Assembly (NCBI RefSeq): GCF_004005935.1
Contig: NZ_SACQ01000004.1
Location: 62,001 to 126,000, forward strand
Length of the DNA stretch: 64,000 nt
Direction: 5' to 3'
Source: Neptunomonas marina
GTDB taxonomy: Bacteria; Pseudomonadota; Gammaproteobacteria; Pseudomonadales; Balneatricaceae
Shown here: piece after piece, positions 46,741-55,941 of the stretch
Numbering within the stretch: position 1 is the first letter of the stretch
Layout: each line of letters opens with the position of its first letter
The notes under the pieces: generated by a model
The model's input: only the letters and a program-made list of their open reading frames with translations
Database searches by the model: none
What the model was told of the DNA's origin: nothing
Program-made: the position numbers and the translations under genes

Positions 46741-47523
46741 ATGAGTGATACAAAAAAAGAAGGGATACTACACAGCTTACAGCAAGCGCATTGTAATACT
46801 TGCAGCTTGAGTTCCTTATGCCTGCCTGTTTCATTGAACTTGACGGAGATGGAACGCCTCGACGATATCATCGAGAAAAGCCGCCCACTTAAAAAAGGCG
46901 AGCACCTTTTCCATCAGGATGAGCCTTTTGAGTCTGTTTACGCGATCCGCGCAGGTAGCGTAAAAAGTTATACCATCACCAACGAAGGTGAAGAGCAGAT
47001 TACGGGGTTCTACTTCCCCGGTGAGCTGGTAGGCTTAAGTGGTTTTGATAATACGATCTATCCTGTCTCCGCCAAAATTCTAGAAACAACGACCGTTTGT
47101 GAAATCCCATTCGAGAATCTCGATAACTTATGTGGACAGCTTCCAGAGCTACGCCGGCAAGTTATGCGCACGATGAGTAAAGAGATTCGTGATGATCAGC
47201 AAATGATGCTCTTGCTCTCGAAAAAGAATGCAGAAGAGCGTGTTGCTACATTTTTAGTCAAACTATCGCAACGTTTCCAAGCGCGTGGTTACTCCCCATC
47301 GAAGTTCCGCTTATCAATGTCGCGTAATGAAATTGGTAACTACTTGGGTCTTGCGGTTGAAACAGTGAGCCGTATTTTCACACGCTTCCAGAAAAGCAAT
47401 TTCATCACCGTCGATGGTAAAGAGATCGAGTTGTTAGATCTGGATCACCTGTACACTTTAGCAGGCGAGTGCCTCGCGGGTGAATGCCCTGAGGAAAGCG
47501 ACGTTCAGCAGTTATCGATTTAA
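46741..47523 (+). CDS. anr: FNR/ANR-family oxygen-sensing transcription regulator
   Basis: Global regulator of low-oxygen genes. From the ATG at 46741 (AGGA 9 bases upstream) it has 260 residues. An N-terminal cluster of Cys ([12 protein letters not shown], spacing C-x2-C-x5-C) plus a later Cys (TTVCEIPF) binds the oxygen-labile 4Fe-4S cluster. The CRP-like sensor domain and a helix-turn-helix ([20 protein letters not shown]) follow. An in-frame start at 46714 would add nine residues. FNR-type boxes before ccoN, ccoG, hemN and apt are its likely local targets; I see none before its own gene. Confidence 0.95.
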   Translation: MSDTKKEGILHSLQQAHCNTCSLSSLCLPVSLNLTEMERLDDIIEKSRPLKKGEHLFHQDEPFESVYAIRAGSVKSYTITNEGEEQITGFYFPGELVGLSGFDNTIYPVSAKILETTTVCEIPFENLDNLCGQLPELRRQVMRTMSKEIRDDQQMMLLLSKKNAEERVATFLVKLSQRFQARGYSPSKFRLSMSRNEIGNYLGLAVETVSRIFTRFQKSNFITVDGKEIELLDLDHLYTLAGECLAGECPEESDVQQLSI

Positions 47524-47543
47524 CGATTGCTGGACAAAAAAAG

Positions 47544-47572
47544 ACGCCGTTCTAGAAGAACGGCGTTAATTT
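47544..47572 (+). terminator. Terminator after anr
   Basis: A perfect 10-bp stem (ACGCCGTTCT with AGAACGGCGT) and a 3-base loop lie 20 bases after the anr stop. TAATTT follows, a weak T run. Confidence 0.65.
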
Positions 47573-47647
47573 AGTTGCACAAAGAAGTAGCCATCTCTAT
47601 GTGTAACCCAACGTCTTAATTAAAACCCGACTTCCCCTATTCGTACA

Positions 47648-47661
47648 TTGAGCCACATCAA
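47648..47661 (+). promoter_or_regulatory. FNR/ANR-like box upstream of apt
   Basis: TTGAG-CCAC-ATCAA matches the FNR consensus at nine of ten bases, 44 bp before the apt start. A weak ACTTAT at 47684 is the only -10 at class II spacing. CCACAT and ATGTGG also form a 6-bp inverted repeat here (47653-47676). Confidence 0.35.
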
Positions 47662-47705
47662 TTAGACTCTATGTGGTTACACGACTTATCAGGAGTGCAC
47701 TTTCC

Positions 47706-48248
47706 ATGTCCTATGACGAGTACTACGTCAAATCGGTTGTTCGAGCTATACCCGACTGGCCAGAGCCTGGCGTGATCTTTCGTGATATCACACCGATTTT
47801 CAAAGACCCAAAAGCACTACGGATGGTGTCTGATGCATTTGTACAACGATATATGGATGCCGACATCACCCATATTGCTTGTATCGATGCACGTGGTTTT
47901 CTAATCGCTTCAATCATGGCATACCAGCTACAAATCCCGCTGGTGCTGGTACGAAAGAAGGGTAAACTGCCGGGTTAAACCGTCTCTCAATCTTACGAGC
48001 TAGAATACGGAACTTCCGAAGTTGAAATGCAGACTGACGCTGTTGCCGAAGGCGATCGCGTGCTGGTTTTTGATGATCTTATCGCCACCGGCGGCACCAT
48101 TCTGGCAGCTTGCACATTGATCAAGAAATTGGGAGCTGAGGTGGTCGAAAGCGCAGCACTGATTGACCTACCCGATTTACAAGGCTCCGCACGCATCCAA
48201 GGTGCAGATATTCCTGTCTTCACCATGTTGGCCTACGAAGGTCTCTAG
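47706..48248 (+). pseudogene. apt: Adenine phosphoribosyltransferase, interrupted by an in-frame stop
   Basis: Full-length Apt (adenine plus PRPP to AMP) is encoded in one frame, 180 residues, but codon 91 (47976-47978) is TAA. Before it come [30 protein letters not shown] and VRKKGKLPG. After it come TVSQSYELEYGTSEVEMQTDA and the PRPP motif VLVFDDLIATGGTILAA. The family normally has a polar residue here; AAA (Lys) to TAA is a one-base change with no frame shift. AGGAG precedes the ATG. It is a nonsense mutation or a sequence error. Confidence 0.9.
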
Positions 48249-48311
48249 GCATTCGTTTGGGCCTCTGCTATTGTTTTCGATATAAGCTTATAACAATAAA
48301 AGAGGCTCACT

Positions 48312-49190
48312 ATGTTCAAGCGATCGCTCGCAACACTGCTCCTGTCAGTACCCACGCTATCTCTGGCCGCACAGCAGGTCACGATACCTTTCAACGGTTT
48401 AAATCTTGGCGCTAACTTAGCGATCGCAGAAGGTAGTAGTTTGTCTGACAATATCGTTGTGTTGACCCACGGAACGCTCGCACACAACGAGATGGAGATC
48501 ATCGCGACACTGCAGTCTTTACTGAGTGACGAGGGGATAAACTCGCTAGCGGTCAACCTAAGCTTGGGGCTGAACTCACGCCAAGGCATGTACGACTGCG
48601 CCGAGCCTCACCAACATAAGCACTCCGATGCCGTCGCCGAGCTCAATGCTTGGGCGGACTGGTTAGCCACTCAAGGGGCTACACAACCTATTTTTGCCGG
48701 CCACTCGCGCGGCGGCAACCAAACGGCGTGGTTCGCAGATACATACCCAGAAAAAGCCAAAGCGCAGGTATTGATTGCCCCTGCGACATGGTCAGAAGAT
48801 GACGCGCAGGAAAGCTATCAAAAGCGCTATCGCACACCACTCGATGGCGAGCTACAACGAGCAAAAGCAAGCGACCAGAGCGCTTGGCTGGATACAGCCG
48901 GCTTTATCTACTGCGAGAATGCACGTGTAACAGCATCAAGCTTCGTTGATTATTACGCGCCTAACCCTCGCTTTGATACACCAACGCTTTTAAAAACAGC
49001 AAGCGTACCTACGTTAGTCATCAGCGGCAGTGAAGATAACACCGTCCCTGATCTGCCTGAAAAGATGCCAAATGTGGATAACTCGCATGTCACTTATTAC
49101 AACATAGAAGGCGCAGATCACTTTTTTCGGGACCTCTATGCTGACGAAGTGATCGAACAGATCGTCGAATTTATGGATACATTAGAATGA
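48312..49190 (+). CDS. Secreted alpha/beta hydrolase
   Basis: A 292-residue exported hydrolase. The Sec signal peptide MFKRSLATLLLSVPTLSLAA is followed by the fold with HGTLAHNEME (oxyanion region), nucleophile elbow GHSRGGNQ (about 128-135), Asp in SGSEDNTVPD and His in EGADHFFRD. Two Cys (MYDCAEP and IYCENAR) could form a disulfide in the periplasm. Its stop overlaps the start of a thioredoxin-like protein by four bases, so the two are translated together. The substrate is unknown. Confidence 0.85.
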   Translation: MFKRSLATLLLSVPTLSLAAQQVTIPFNGLNLGANLAIAEGSSLSDNIVVLTHGTLAHNEMEIIATLQSLLSDEGINSLAVNLSLGLNSRQGMYDCAEPHQHKHSDAVAELNAWADWLATQGATQPIFAGHSRGGNQTAWFADTYPEKAKAQVLIAPATWSEDDAQESYQKRYRTPLDGELQRAKASDQSAWLDTAGFIYCENARVTASSFVDYYAPNPRFDTPTLLKTASVPTLVISGSEDNTVPDLPEKMPNVDNSHVTYYNIEGADHFFRDLYADEVIEQIVEFMDTLE

Positions 49191-49648
49191 TCAAACAACT
49201 GATTGCTCTGTGCCTGTTAACCGTAGCGTTTAGCGCGCAAGCCAAAGATAGCTTGCTGCGCGCCACGGATTTCAGCAACACAGATTCTCACCAAAACAAG
49301 CATGTCTATGTCGTACTCGTAAGCCGCTATGATTGCAGCTACTGCGATCTGGTTCGGGAAGATTTTTTGTTGCCTCTCGAGCGGCAAGCCAACCGAGCCT
49401 ACCCCGCTCAGATTCGCGAGCTCAAAGTCGACAGTGACAAGCTGCTAGTCGACTTCGATGGTGCGCAAATATCCCCCAAAAAGTTCGCAGCACGCTACAA
49501 CGCAAGCTTTACTCCAACCCTGCTCTTTTTGAATCAAGATGGCGCTCAGGTCCACCAGAAATTAGTGGGGATCAGCAATAAGGAGTTTTACGGCTACTAC
49601 CTCGACCAAGCGATTGAGCAATCTTACCAGGCACTCAATACTCAATAG
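49187..49648 (+). CDS. Periplasmic thioredoxin-like protein
   Basis: A 153-residue exported protein with signal peptide MIKQLIALCLLTVAFSAQA and a thioredoxin-like fold carrying a CxxC in SRYDCSYCDLVREDFL (about residues 46-49 for the Cys pair). The cis-Pro segment is SFTPTLLFLNQDG. It resembles SoxW/thioredoxin-fold proteins rather than DsbA. Overlap with the hydrolase gene suggests it acts on that enzyme's disulfide, which is inference. hrpB follows about 65 bases downstream. Confidence 0.83.
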   Translation: MIKQLIALCLLTVAFSAQAKDSLLRATDFSNTDSHQNKHVYVVLVSRYDCSYCDLVREDFLLPLERQANRAYPAQIRELKVDSDKLLVDFDGAQISPKKFAARYNASFTPTLLFLNQDGAQVHQKLVGISNKEFYGYYLDQAIEQSYQALNTQ

Positions 49649-49712
49649 CGGCTTTACAAAAGGCAGCGCGCTTTTTACAGTGCGCGCTCTATCTCCAAAC
49701 GAGCCATAGCCA

Positions 49713-52172
49713 ATGATGTCACTTCCTATTGATTCGGTTCTTCCGTCCATACAAAACGCATTGGCAGATAAACATGAGCTCATCCTAGAAGCACCGCCGG
49801 GCGCAGGTAAAACCACGGCTGTTCCCCTTGCACTTCTAAACCAACCTTGGCTAGGCGCGCAGAAAGTTCTGATGCTTGAACCTCGCCGTCTTGCGGCACG
49901 CAATGCGGCACAGCGCCTAGCTCACAACTTAGGTGAACCACTTGGACAAACAATTGGGTTGCGCACCAGAACAGACACGAAAGTCAGCCAAACGACCCGT
50001 ATAGAAGTGATGACCGAGGGCGTGCTGGTAAGGATGCTGCAAAACGACCCGAGCCTGGATGGCTATGGCCTTGTTATCTTCGATGAGTTTCACGAGCGCA
50101 ACCTAGATAGCGATCTGGGCTTAACCCTGCTGCTGGAAGCTCGCGAGCTACTGCGCGATGAAGCTCCGCTCAAAGTGCTGCTCATGTCCGCCACACTGGA
50201 TCGCCTCGACCTTGAAAAGCTCCTGCCAGATGCCGCACAGGTGCGCAGCGAAGGGCGGGCATTCCCTGTCGAGGTTCACTACAGCGCTCCCTGGAGCAAC
50301 TCGCAACAGTTACCAGAGCGGGTCAGTGAAGCGATTCAACAGGCGTTAGCGAACGAAACGGGATCGCTACTGGTCTTTTTACCCGGCGTCGCGGAGATCC
50401 GCAAAGTTCAAACCGCGTTGGCGGGAAAACTCGACACATGTTGCTTAGTCACGCCATTGTACGGCGACCTATCCATAGAGCAGCAACAGGAAGCGATTCA
50501 ACCCGCTCCCAAAGGCCACCGTAAAGTCGTACTCACCACGGCGATTGCTGAGACGAGCTTAACCATCGACGGTGTTCGAGTCGTGATCGATGCAGGACTT
50601 AGCCGCACGGCGATCTACGACCCACGTACGGGTATGAGCCGCCTTCACACACAGCGTGTATCAAAAGCTGCCAGTATTCAGCGTGCCGGTCGTGCCGGCC
50701 GTACCGAGCCCGGCTGCTGCTATCGGCTTTGGTCTGCTGAGCAGCAAGACCAATTAGCACCCCAAGCTCCCATCGAGATTGAACACGCCGATTTAAGTGC
50801 TCTAACACTGCAACTACATCAGTGGGGCTGCCACGACCCAAGTGACTTGCAATGGTTAACGCCCCCACCAAAAGCACGGCTCGAGCAAGCAGAAGAGCTG
50901 CTCACAAAACTTAACGCACTGGCACAGGATAGCTCCGGGGCAAAGCGCTTAACCCCGTGTGGTGAGAAGATGGCTAAGCTGCCATTACACCCACGCTTAG
51001 CACATATGCTTGTTGTTGCTGAAACACTTCAATTAGCGCCAGAAGCGGCGCTGCTAGCGAGCCTTTTCTCGGAACGGGATCCCTGCTTTGGCCAAGGGTC
51101 CGAACTGGCAAAGCGTCTTCACTGGTTGCGGCAACATCGCAGCCATCCAACGGCTAAACGTATTATTCAACAAGCGAAGCGCCTTTGTCGTACCGCTGAC
51201 GCACAGGACAATATCAGTGACAACGCACTTGCTCAGCTTGTCGCTGCCGCGTGGCCAGACCGTATCGCCCGAGGAGATGGCGCTGGCCAGTTTCAGCTTG
51301 CTAATGGCCGTCAGGCAACATTACCCGCAACAGATCCGCTGAGCCGCAGTACATGGCTTGTTGTTTGCGATCTGGGCGGACGTGCTGATCAAGCCCGCGA
51401 TACCATCTGGGTGGCTCAAGTACTGGATCACCAGCTACTCAACTCAGAGCTTGCCCACCTAACCCGAACAGAAACCACCACTGAATGGGATGAGCAAAAG
51501 AGTCGTGTGGCTGCCTTCGAACACGTGGTCATCGACAAACTCGTGCTAGCGCGCCGCCCCATCGCGATGACGCCCGATCTGCACGCCCAAGCGCTTTGCC
51601 AGCACATTCGGAGGCAAGGCGTAGATGTGCTCCCATGGTGTGAGAAGAGCCGAGCACTGCGCCAGCGTGTACAGTTTGTCGCGCGCCAAGCCACCGATTG
51701 GCCTGATTGGTCAGATGCAGGCTTACTTGCGTCGCTCGATAGTTGGCTCATGCCCTTTCTGGGTTCAACCTCGCGTTTAAGTAGCCTCAATATGGCGCAG
51801 ATACTGCTCTCTGCGCTCAGTTGGCCACAGCAGCAGGCACTCACCGAAAAAGCACCGGAGCGCTTAACCGTGCCCTCTGGCTCGAGTCTTCGCGTCGATT
51901 ACAACACTCACCCACCGGTACTCGCGGTTAAACTCCAAGAGATGTTTGGTTGCACCGAGACCCCACGTATCAACGGAACAGCATTAACGTTACATCTGCT
52001 CTCACCCGCCGGCCGTCCACTGCAGGTTACCCAAGATCTGACAACTTTTTGGCAAAATGGCTATCCGGAGGTACGCAAAGAGATGCGTGGACGCTATCCT
52101 AAGCATCCTTGGCCTGAGGATCCTGTTACCGCCATAGCAACGGCCAAAACCAAGCGACACCTCAATAACTGA
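49713..52172 (+). CDS. hrpB: ATP-dependent helicase HrpB
   Basis: DEAH-box RNA helicase-like ATPase of unknown cellular target. The 819 residues contain Walker A PPGAGKTTAVPLAL (about 29-42), the DExH motif FDEFHERNLDSD, SAT motif MSATLD, motif VI QRAGRAGRTEPG, HA2 and OB-like regions, and the HrpB C-terminal domain. Despite the name it has no link to Hrp type III secretion. Tandem ATGs make the start uncertain by one codon. Confidence 0.95.
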   Translation: MMSLPIDSVLPSIQNALADKHELILEAPPGAGKTTAVPLALLNQPWLGAQKVLMLEPRRLAARNAAQRLAHNLGEPLGQTIGLRTRTDTKVSQTTRIEVMTEGVLVRMLQNDPSLDGYGLVIFDEFHERNLDSDLGLTLLLEARELLRDEAPLKVLLMSATLDRLDLEKLLPDAAQVRSEGRAFPVEVHYSAPWSNSQQLPERVSEAIQQALANETGSLLVFLPGVAEIRKVQTALAGKLDTCCLVTPLYGDLSIEQQQEAIQPAPKGHRKVVLTTAIAETSLTIDGVRVVIDAGLSRTAIYDPRTGMSRLHTQRVSKAASIQRAGRAGRTEPGCCYRLWSAEQQDQLAPQAPIEIEHADLSALTLQLHQWGCHDPSDLQWLTPPPKARLEQAEELLTKLNALAQDSSGAKRLTPCGEKMAKLPLHPRLAHMLVVAETLQLAPEAALLASLFSERDPCFGQGSELAKRLHWLRQHRSHPTAKRIIQQAKRLCRTADAQDNISDNALAQLVAAAWPDRIARGDGAGQFQLANGRQATLPATDPLSRSTWLVVCDLGGRADQARDTIWVAQVLDHQLLNSELAHLTRTETTTEWDEQKSRVAAFEHVVIDKLVLARRPIAMTPDLHAQALCQHIRRQGVDVLPWCEKSRALRQRVQFVARQATDWPDWSDAGLLASLDSWLMPFLGSTSRLSSLNMAQILLSALSWPQQQALTEKAPERLTVPSGSSLRVDYNTHPPVLAVKLQEMFGCTETPRINGTALTLHLLSPAGRPLQVTQDLTTFWQNGYPEVRKEMRGRYPKHPWPEDPVTAIATAKTKRHLNN

Positions 52173-52214
52173 TCGAATCAGCGACGCAGCCTTAAGACAA
52201 TTCAAGGACACAGC

Positions 52215-53123
52215 ATGTGGTTTAAAAACCTAATCTTTTACCGCTTCACCGAATCACCAGACTATCAAGTAGAGCAGCTAGAGCACGCGCTGGAGGAGCA
52301 TCGCTTCTCACCCTGCAAAAGCCAAGAGCTAAGCCGCTTTGGCTGGATAGCACCACATAGCGCGATGGATCAACAACTGGTCTTTGCGGCGCAAGGCGCA
52401 TACCTGCTCACTGCGCAAAAGGAGGAGAAAATTCTTCCTGCCAATGTGATCAAGAAAGCACTTCAAGAAAAGGTTGCCGTGATTGAGCGTGAGCAGGCAC
52501 GTAAGGTGTACCGTAAAGAGCAGCTGCAACTTAAAGATGAGATTATACTCGATCTACTCCCAAGGGCATTTAGCCGTTACCAGCAAACCAGTGCTTTGGT
52601 CATGCCGCGCAGTGGGCTCATTGTTGTGGATAGCGCCTCGCATAAGCGCGCCGAAGAGCTGCTCAACCTGCTGCGCAACAGCTTAGGCTCACTGCCCATA
52701 GCCTTACCCGATGTGCATCATGCTCCTGCGGTTGTCATGTCTGAGTGGCTGCAGAAAAATCGCGATAGCGTGCCCTTCACCTGCTTAGACGAGTGTGAGT
52801 TAAAAGAGCCCGGCGATGAAGGCGGTGTTATCCGTATCAAAGGCCAAGAACTGTTCAGTGATGAAATTATCGCCCATATCGAAGGGGGCATGCAGGTCAC
52901 AAAATTAGCCGTCGCATGGGATGAAACACTTAACTTTGTGATTCAAGATGATCTTTCTTTGAAGCGCGTAAAACCCACCGAGGAGCTATCGCAAACGCTA
53001 AATGAAGAGGCCTCAGAGGACCCACTCGTACGTTTAGATAGCGACATATCGCGCTTAGCACTGGAGTGCCAGAAACTCTATCCGCAATTCATGGATGCTT
53101 TTGGCGGCCAGATCACCCGTTAA
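52215..53123 (+). CDS. rdgC: Recombination-associated protein RdgC
   Basis: Ring-shaped DNA-binding protein that limits RecA activity and is linked to replication forks. The 302 residues match the family over their length, beginning MWFKNLIFYRFT and including SRFGWIAPHS, ARKVYRKEQLQLKDEII and LPRAFSRYQQTSALVMP. The length is that of E. coli RdgC. CAAGGACACAGC precedes the ATG. It is transcribed alone, and a hairpin separates it from the convergent rhodanese gene. Confidence 0.95.
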   Translation: MWFKNLIFYRFTESPDYQVEQLEHALEEHRFSPCKSQELSRFGWIAPHSAMDQQLVFAAQGAYLLTAQKEEKILPANVIKKALQEKVAVIEREQARKVYRKEQLQLKDEIILDLLPRAFSRYQQTSALVMPRSGLIVVDSASHKRAEELLNLLRNSLGSLPIALPDVHHAPAVVMSEWLQKNRDSVPFTCLDECELKEPGDEGGVIRIKGQELFSDEIIAHIEGGMQVTKLAVAWDETLNFVIQDDLSLKRVKPTEELSQTLNEEASEDPLVRLDSDISRLALECQKLYPQFMDAFGGQITR

Positions 53124-53135
53124 TCGCGAGTAGTC

Positions 53136-53160
53136 AAGGCAGCGTCAGCGCGCTGCCTTT
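53136..53160. terminator. Hairpin between rdgC and the rhodanese gene
   Basis: A 9-bp stem (AAGGCAGCG with CGCTGCCTT) and a 6-base loop lie 13 bases after the rdgC stop. TTTG is the only T run. Confidence 0.55.
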
Positions 53161-53174
53161 GCAAATCGATAAGA

Positions 53175-53816
53175 TTATTCGGCAGCCTCGCCGACAACCG
53201 TAAACCCAAGACTCGTCCACGCCTGCATACCGCCACGGTAGTACTTTATCTTCGCTGCCGGATAACCAAGCTCAAGCATCGCGCGCACCATAGCTGGGGT
53301 CTGTCCACACCAGTAGCCGTTACAGAACATAGCCAAAGTCTTAGCACCGCTAAAATCATAGGTACCATCGGAGGCTTTCTTCGCACCGAACTCATCCAGC
53401 GCCCAATCGCGCTCCTCGGCATCCTTCATCATGGTGTAAGGAAAGTTGACCGCCCCGGGAATCGTTAACCGCTCGTGCCATCCGACGGTGCGCGTATCAA
53501 CAACCATGACATCATCCGATTTATCAGCCTGCATCATATAATCAACAAACTCGCGTTCACCGAGCGTTTCCACCTTGTGGGGTGCAAAAGGATGCATCGG
53601 CTGTGGCATACCACGGAACGTGGTGGCATAGAGCTCTGAGATACGGTTATCTTTGCTCTGGTTTCGCATCACCTCAATCGGTTCGCCGTCGTGCTGGATC
53701 GTAAATGAGAAGAGCCCTGGAGCGATCATGGCTTTGCCGCCGCCCTCTGCGTAAACGCCTGTTGATGCCACCATCGCCCCTGTGACCACAAGAGCTGCAA
53801 GAGATCGTTTGAACAT
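53175..53816 (-). CDS. Exported rhodanese-domain protein
   Basis: A 213-residue protein with a signal peptide (MFKRSLAALVVTGAMVASTGVYA, cleavage near residue 23) and a single rhodanese domain. The active loop is MFCNGYWCGQTPAM (about 163-176), with the sulfur-carrying Cys in CNGYWC, and a second family mark is YRGGMQAW. Periplasmic rhodaneses may handle sulfur compounds or cyanide; the substrate is not known. It is transcribed alone. Confidence 0.85.
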   Translation of the reverse strand: MFKRSLAALVVTGAMVASTGVYAEGGGKAMIAPGLFSFTIQHDGEPIEVMRNQSKDNRISELYATTFRGMPQPMHPFAPHKVETLGEREFVDYMMQADKSDDVMVVDTRTVGWHERLTIPGAVNFPYTMMKDAEERDWALDEFGAKKASDGTYDFSGAKTLAMFCNGYWCGQTPAMVRAMLELGYPAAKIKYYRGGMQAWTSLGFTVVGEAAE

Positions 53817-53997
53817 GATAATCCCACCTTAGAATATGCTTATTTTTATTAGATATAAGTAATGTTATACACCAGCGCCGATCTATACGCCACGTTCCGC
53901 GCTAAGACTTACGAATAAGCCGTCCTCGATCTTGATTCACAGCCTGTGCGCAGTAAACTACTGCCCTTTCTTTGAACAACCCCAGGTGCTTGATCCC

Positions 53998-54627
53998 ATG
54001 TACAGTGTTAAAGAGATGTTTTATACCCTACAGGGAGAGGGAGCCCATGCGGGAAGACCAGCCGTTTTCTGCCGCTTTACAGGCTGCAATTTATGGTCAG
54101 GTCGTGAGCAAGATCGAGCCAAGGCGGTCTGCGATTTTTGCGATACTGACTTCGTTGGTACAGACGGTCAGAATGGTGGTAAGTTTGCCACCGCACAGGA
54201 TCTTGCGCAGCGGATCGCGAGCTTCTGGCCCACCCCTGAAGGTATTCCATTTGTGGTCTTTACCGGCGGCGAGCCTGCACTGCAGCTAGATACCCCACTT
54301 ATAGATGCAGTGCATAAAGTAGGGTTTGAAGTCGCCATCGAGACAAACGGCACCAAACCACTCCCCGAGGGTATTGATTGGATCTGCGTTAGCCCAAAGG
54401 GAAGCTCCGATGTGATCATCACGCAAGGGCACGAGCTTAAGCTTGTCTATCCACAGGCTGCCGCCATGCCTGATCGCTTTGCAGGCGCTGATTTCGAGCA
54501 CTTTTATTTACAGCCCATTGATAGCGCCGCTGAGCCAAACAGCACTCAACAGGCGATCAAGTACTGTATGCAGCACCCGCGCTGGAAGCTAAGTTTGCAA
54601 ACCCATAAAATTATCGGGATCGACTAA
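53998..54627 (+). CDS. queE: 7-carboxy-7-deazaguanine synthase
   Basis: Radical-SAM enzyme of queuosine synthesis that makes the deazaguanine ring. From the ATG at 53998 it has 209 residues beginning MYSVKEMFYTLQGEGAHAGR. The cluster Cys lie in CRFTGCNLWSGREQ and then CDFCDTDFVGTDG, the longer spacing found in the Pseudomonas/Burkholderia type. FTGGEPALQ is the SAM-binding GGE motif. An upstream TTG at 53932 adds residues that do not match the family. Its stop overlaps the convergent symporter gene. No other que gene is nearby. Confidence 0.94.
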   Translation: MYSVKEMFYTLQGEGAHAGRPAVFCRFTGCNLWSGREQDRAKAVCDFCDTDFVGTDGQNGGKFATAQDLAQRIASFWPTPEGIPFVVFTGGEPALQLDTPLIDAVHKVGFEVAIETNGTKPLPEGIDWICVSPKGSSDVIITQGHELKLVYPQAAAMPDRFAGADFEHFYLQPIDSAAEPNSTQQAIKYCMQHPRWKLSLQTHKIIGID

Positions 54628-55511
54628 CTGGGCGGCATCACCCATCGCGATTTTCCCGCTGGCAGGTTCCGATATAACACCAATAAGATTGCCGGAACTT
54701 GCATCAAAATCCCGTACATCAGCACCACGGTAGACATCGCTTGATCTTGCAATACCGTCCCGGTGATCACCAGTGCCAAACCGGCATTTTGTATCCCCGT
54801 CTCGATACCCAAAGTCAGCGCCTGCTCCCATGGCAGGCGAGCTATACGAGCGATCAGCGCACCTAAAGCCATAGCCCCTACTGAAAGCGTTAACACAGCA
54901 GGCACTGCGACACTCGACAGCTCCCATAACTGATCGCGATTCGCCACCAGCAAGCCAATCACAACGGTCAGCATAAACAGCAGCGAAGCCCACTTGATAA
55001 CCGGCTGTAAACGCATCGCAATAGCGACTTTATAATGGCGCAGCCACATCCCCAGCGCCACTGGCAACAGCGAGATCACGATGAGCTTGGTGATGGTTTG
55101 CAGAATAGGCACGTTCACCTCCACCGAAAGACCCATAAAGTAGCCAACGGCAACGTAGGACATCAGCGGTAAGGAGAGTGGCGTTACAACGCTGGCTAAG
55201 GCTGTCAAACTAACGGAGAGAGCCGTATCTGCTCGACATAAATAGCTGATCATATTGGAGGTCGCACCACCGGGCGCAAACGTTAAGATCGCAATACCTA
55301 CCGCATAGACCGGTGGCAAAGAAAACACGCAGATAACCAGAAAGCCAAACGCTGGTAGGCCAACTAATTGCAATGCGACACCTAACACAACAGGCTTTGG
55401 CTGCTGCGTTAAGCGCAAGAAGTCAGCCGGTGTCAACGAGAGACCAATCCCGAACATGATCAAAAACAGAGCCACCGGCAAGAGCAATTGGGAAAGATTT
55501 GCGCTATCCAT
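54624..55511 (-). CDS. Bile acid:sodium symporter (BASS) family transporter
   Basis: A 295-residue inner-membrane protein with nine or ten spans and the SBF domain. The family region FAPGGATSNMISYLCRADTA (about 90-109) corresponds to a sodium-binding crossover segment, and ETGIQNAGLALVI is the second family signature. In bacteria these carriers usually move organic acids or pantoate-like compounds rather than bile acids. The 3' end overlaps queE by four bases. Confidence 0.9.
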   Translation of the reverse strand: MDSANLSQLLLPVALFLIMFGIGLSLTPADFLRLTQQPKPVVLGVALQLVGLPAFGFLVICVFSLPPVYAVGIAILTFAPGGATSNMISYLCRADTALSVSLTALASVVTPLSLPLMSYVAVGYFMGLSVEVNVPILQTITKLIVISLLPVALGMWLRHYKVAIAMRLQPVIKWASLLFMLTVVIGLLVANRDQLWELSSVAVPAVLTLSVGAMALGALIARIARLPWEQALTLGIETGIQNAGLALVITGTVLQDQAMSTVVLMYGILMQVPAILLVLYRNLPAGKSRWVMPPS

Positions 55512-55941
55512 CTCGTTTGTTCATCCAACTAATGTCGAAATCAGCATCCTAGACCCTTGTTACACCCGAGACAACCGTTTAGTAACCCGCGATACCAACA
55601 CTGGCGGGGCTTGAGGGGGAATGTTAACAGTTACTGTGGATAACTTTGTTAGTAGCGTCACAGAAAAGTCTTACACCCCCCGAAAAAGCGTAACATAAGA
55701 CGATTTGTTTATTTTTTATACATATGTTTTATATCATAAAAAACAGTAACTTATGTGCCTTTAAGTCAAGTTTTTAGACATTTTCCTATCACTTTCTTAG
55801 AGCCCACAAATGGTGCGGGTTTGCAGGGTGTCAACCCCTAAATTAGGCTTTTTCTATTAACAGGGAAAGGCAATATCGGCTCAAACTTGTTCTGTGATTT
55901 GCTAATATGAGTGGCAACATCAACTTGGAAGGACTTTTGGC
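55512..55941. other. 430-bp intergenic region between divergent transporter genes
   Basis: No gene is seen. The middle part is AT-rich (about 55700-55760). It contains a consensus DnaA box (55635-55643), a weak inverted repeat GGGTT/AACCC (about 55818-55838) and CCTAAATTAGG followed by five Ts at about 55838-55853. The last could be a terminator of an unknown short transcript, but the stem is weak. Confidence 0.4.
55635..55643 (-). promoter_or_regulatory. Consensus DnaA box (single)
   Basis: TGTGGATAA, the complement of TTATCCACA, is a perfect DnaA box. It stands alone and no dnaA, dnaN, gyrB or gid genes are near, so it is not evidence of an origin. Confidence 0.35.

Noticed and set aside
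55635..55643. Replication origin suggested by a DnaA box
   Set aside because: It is a single box without neighbouring boxes or origin-linked genes.
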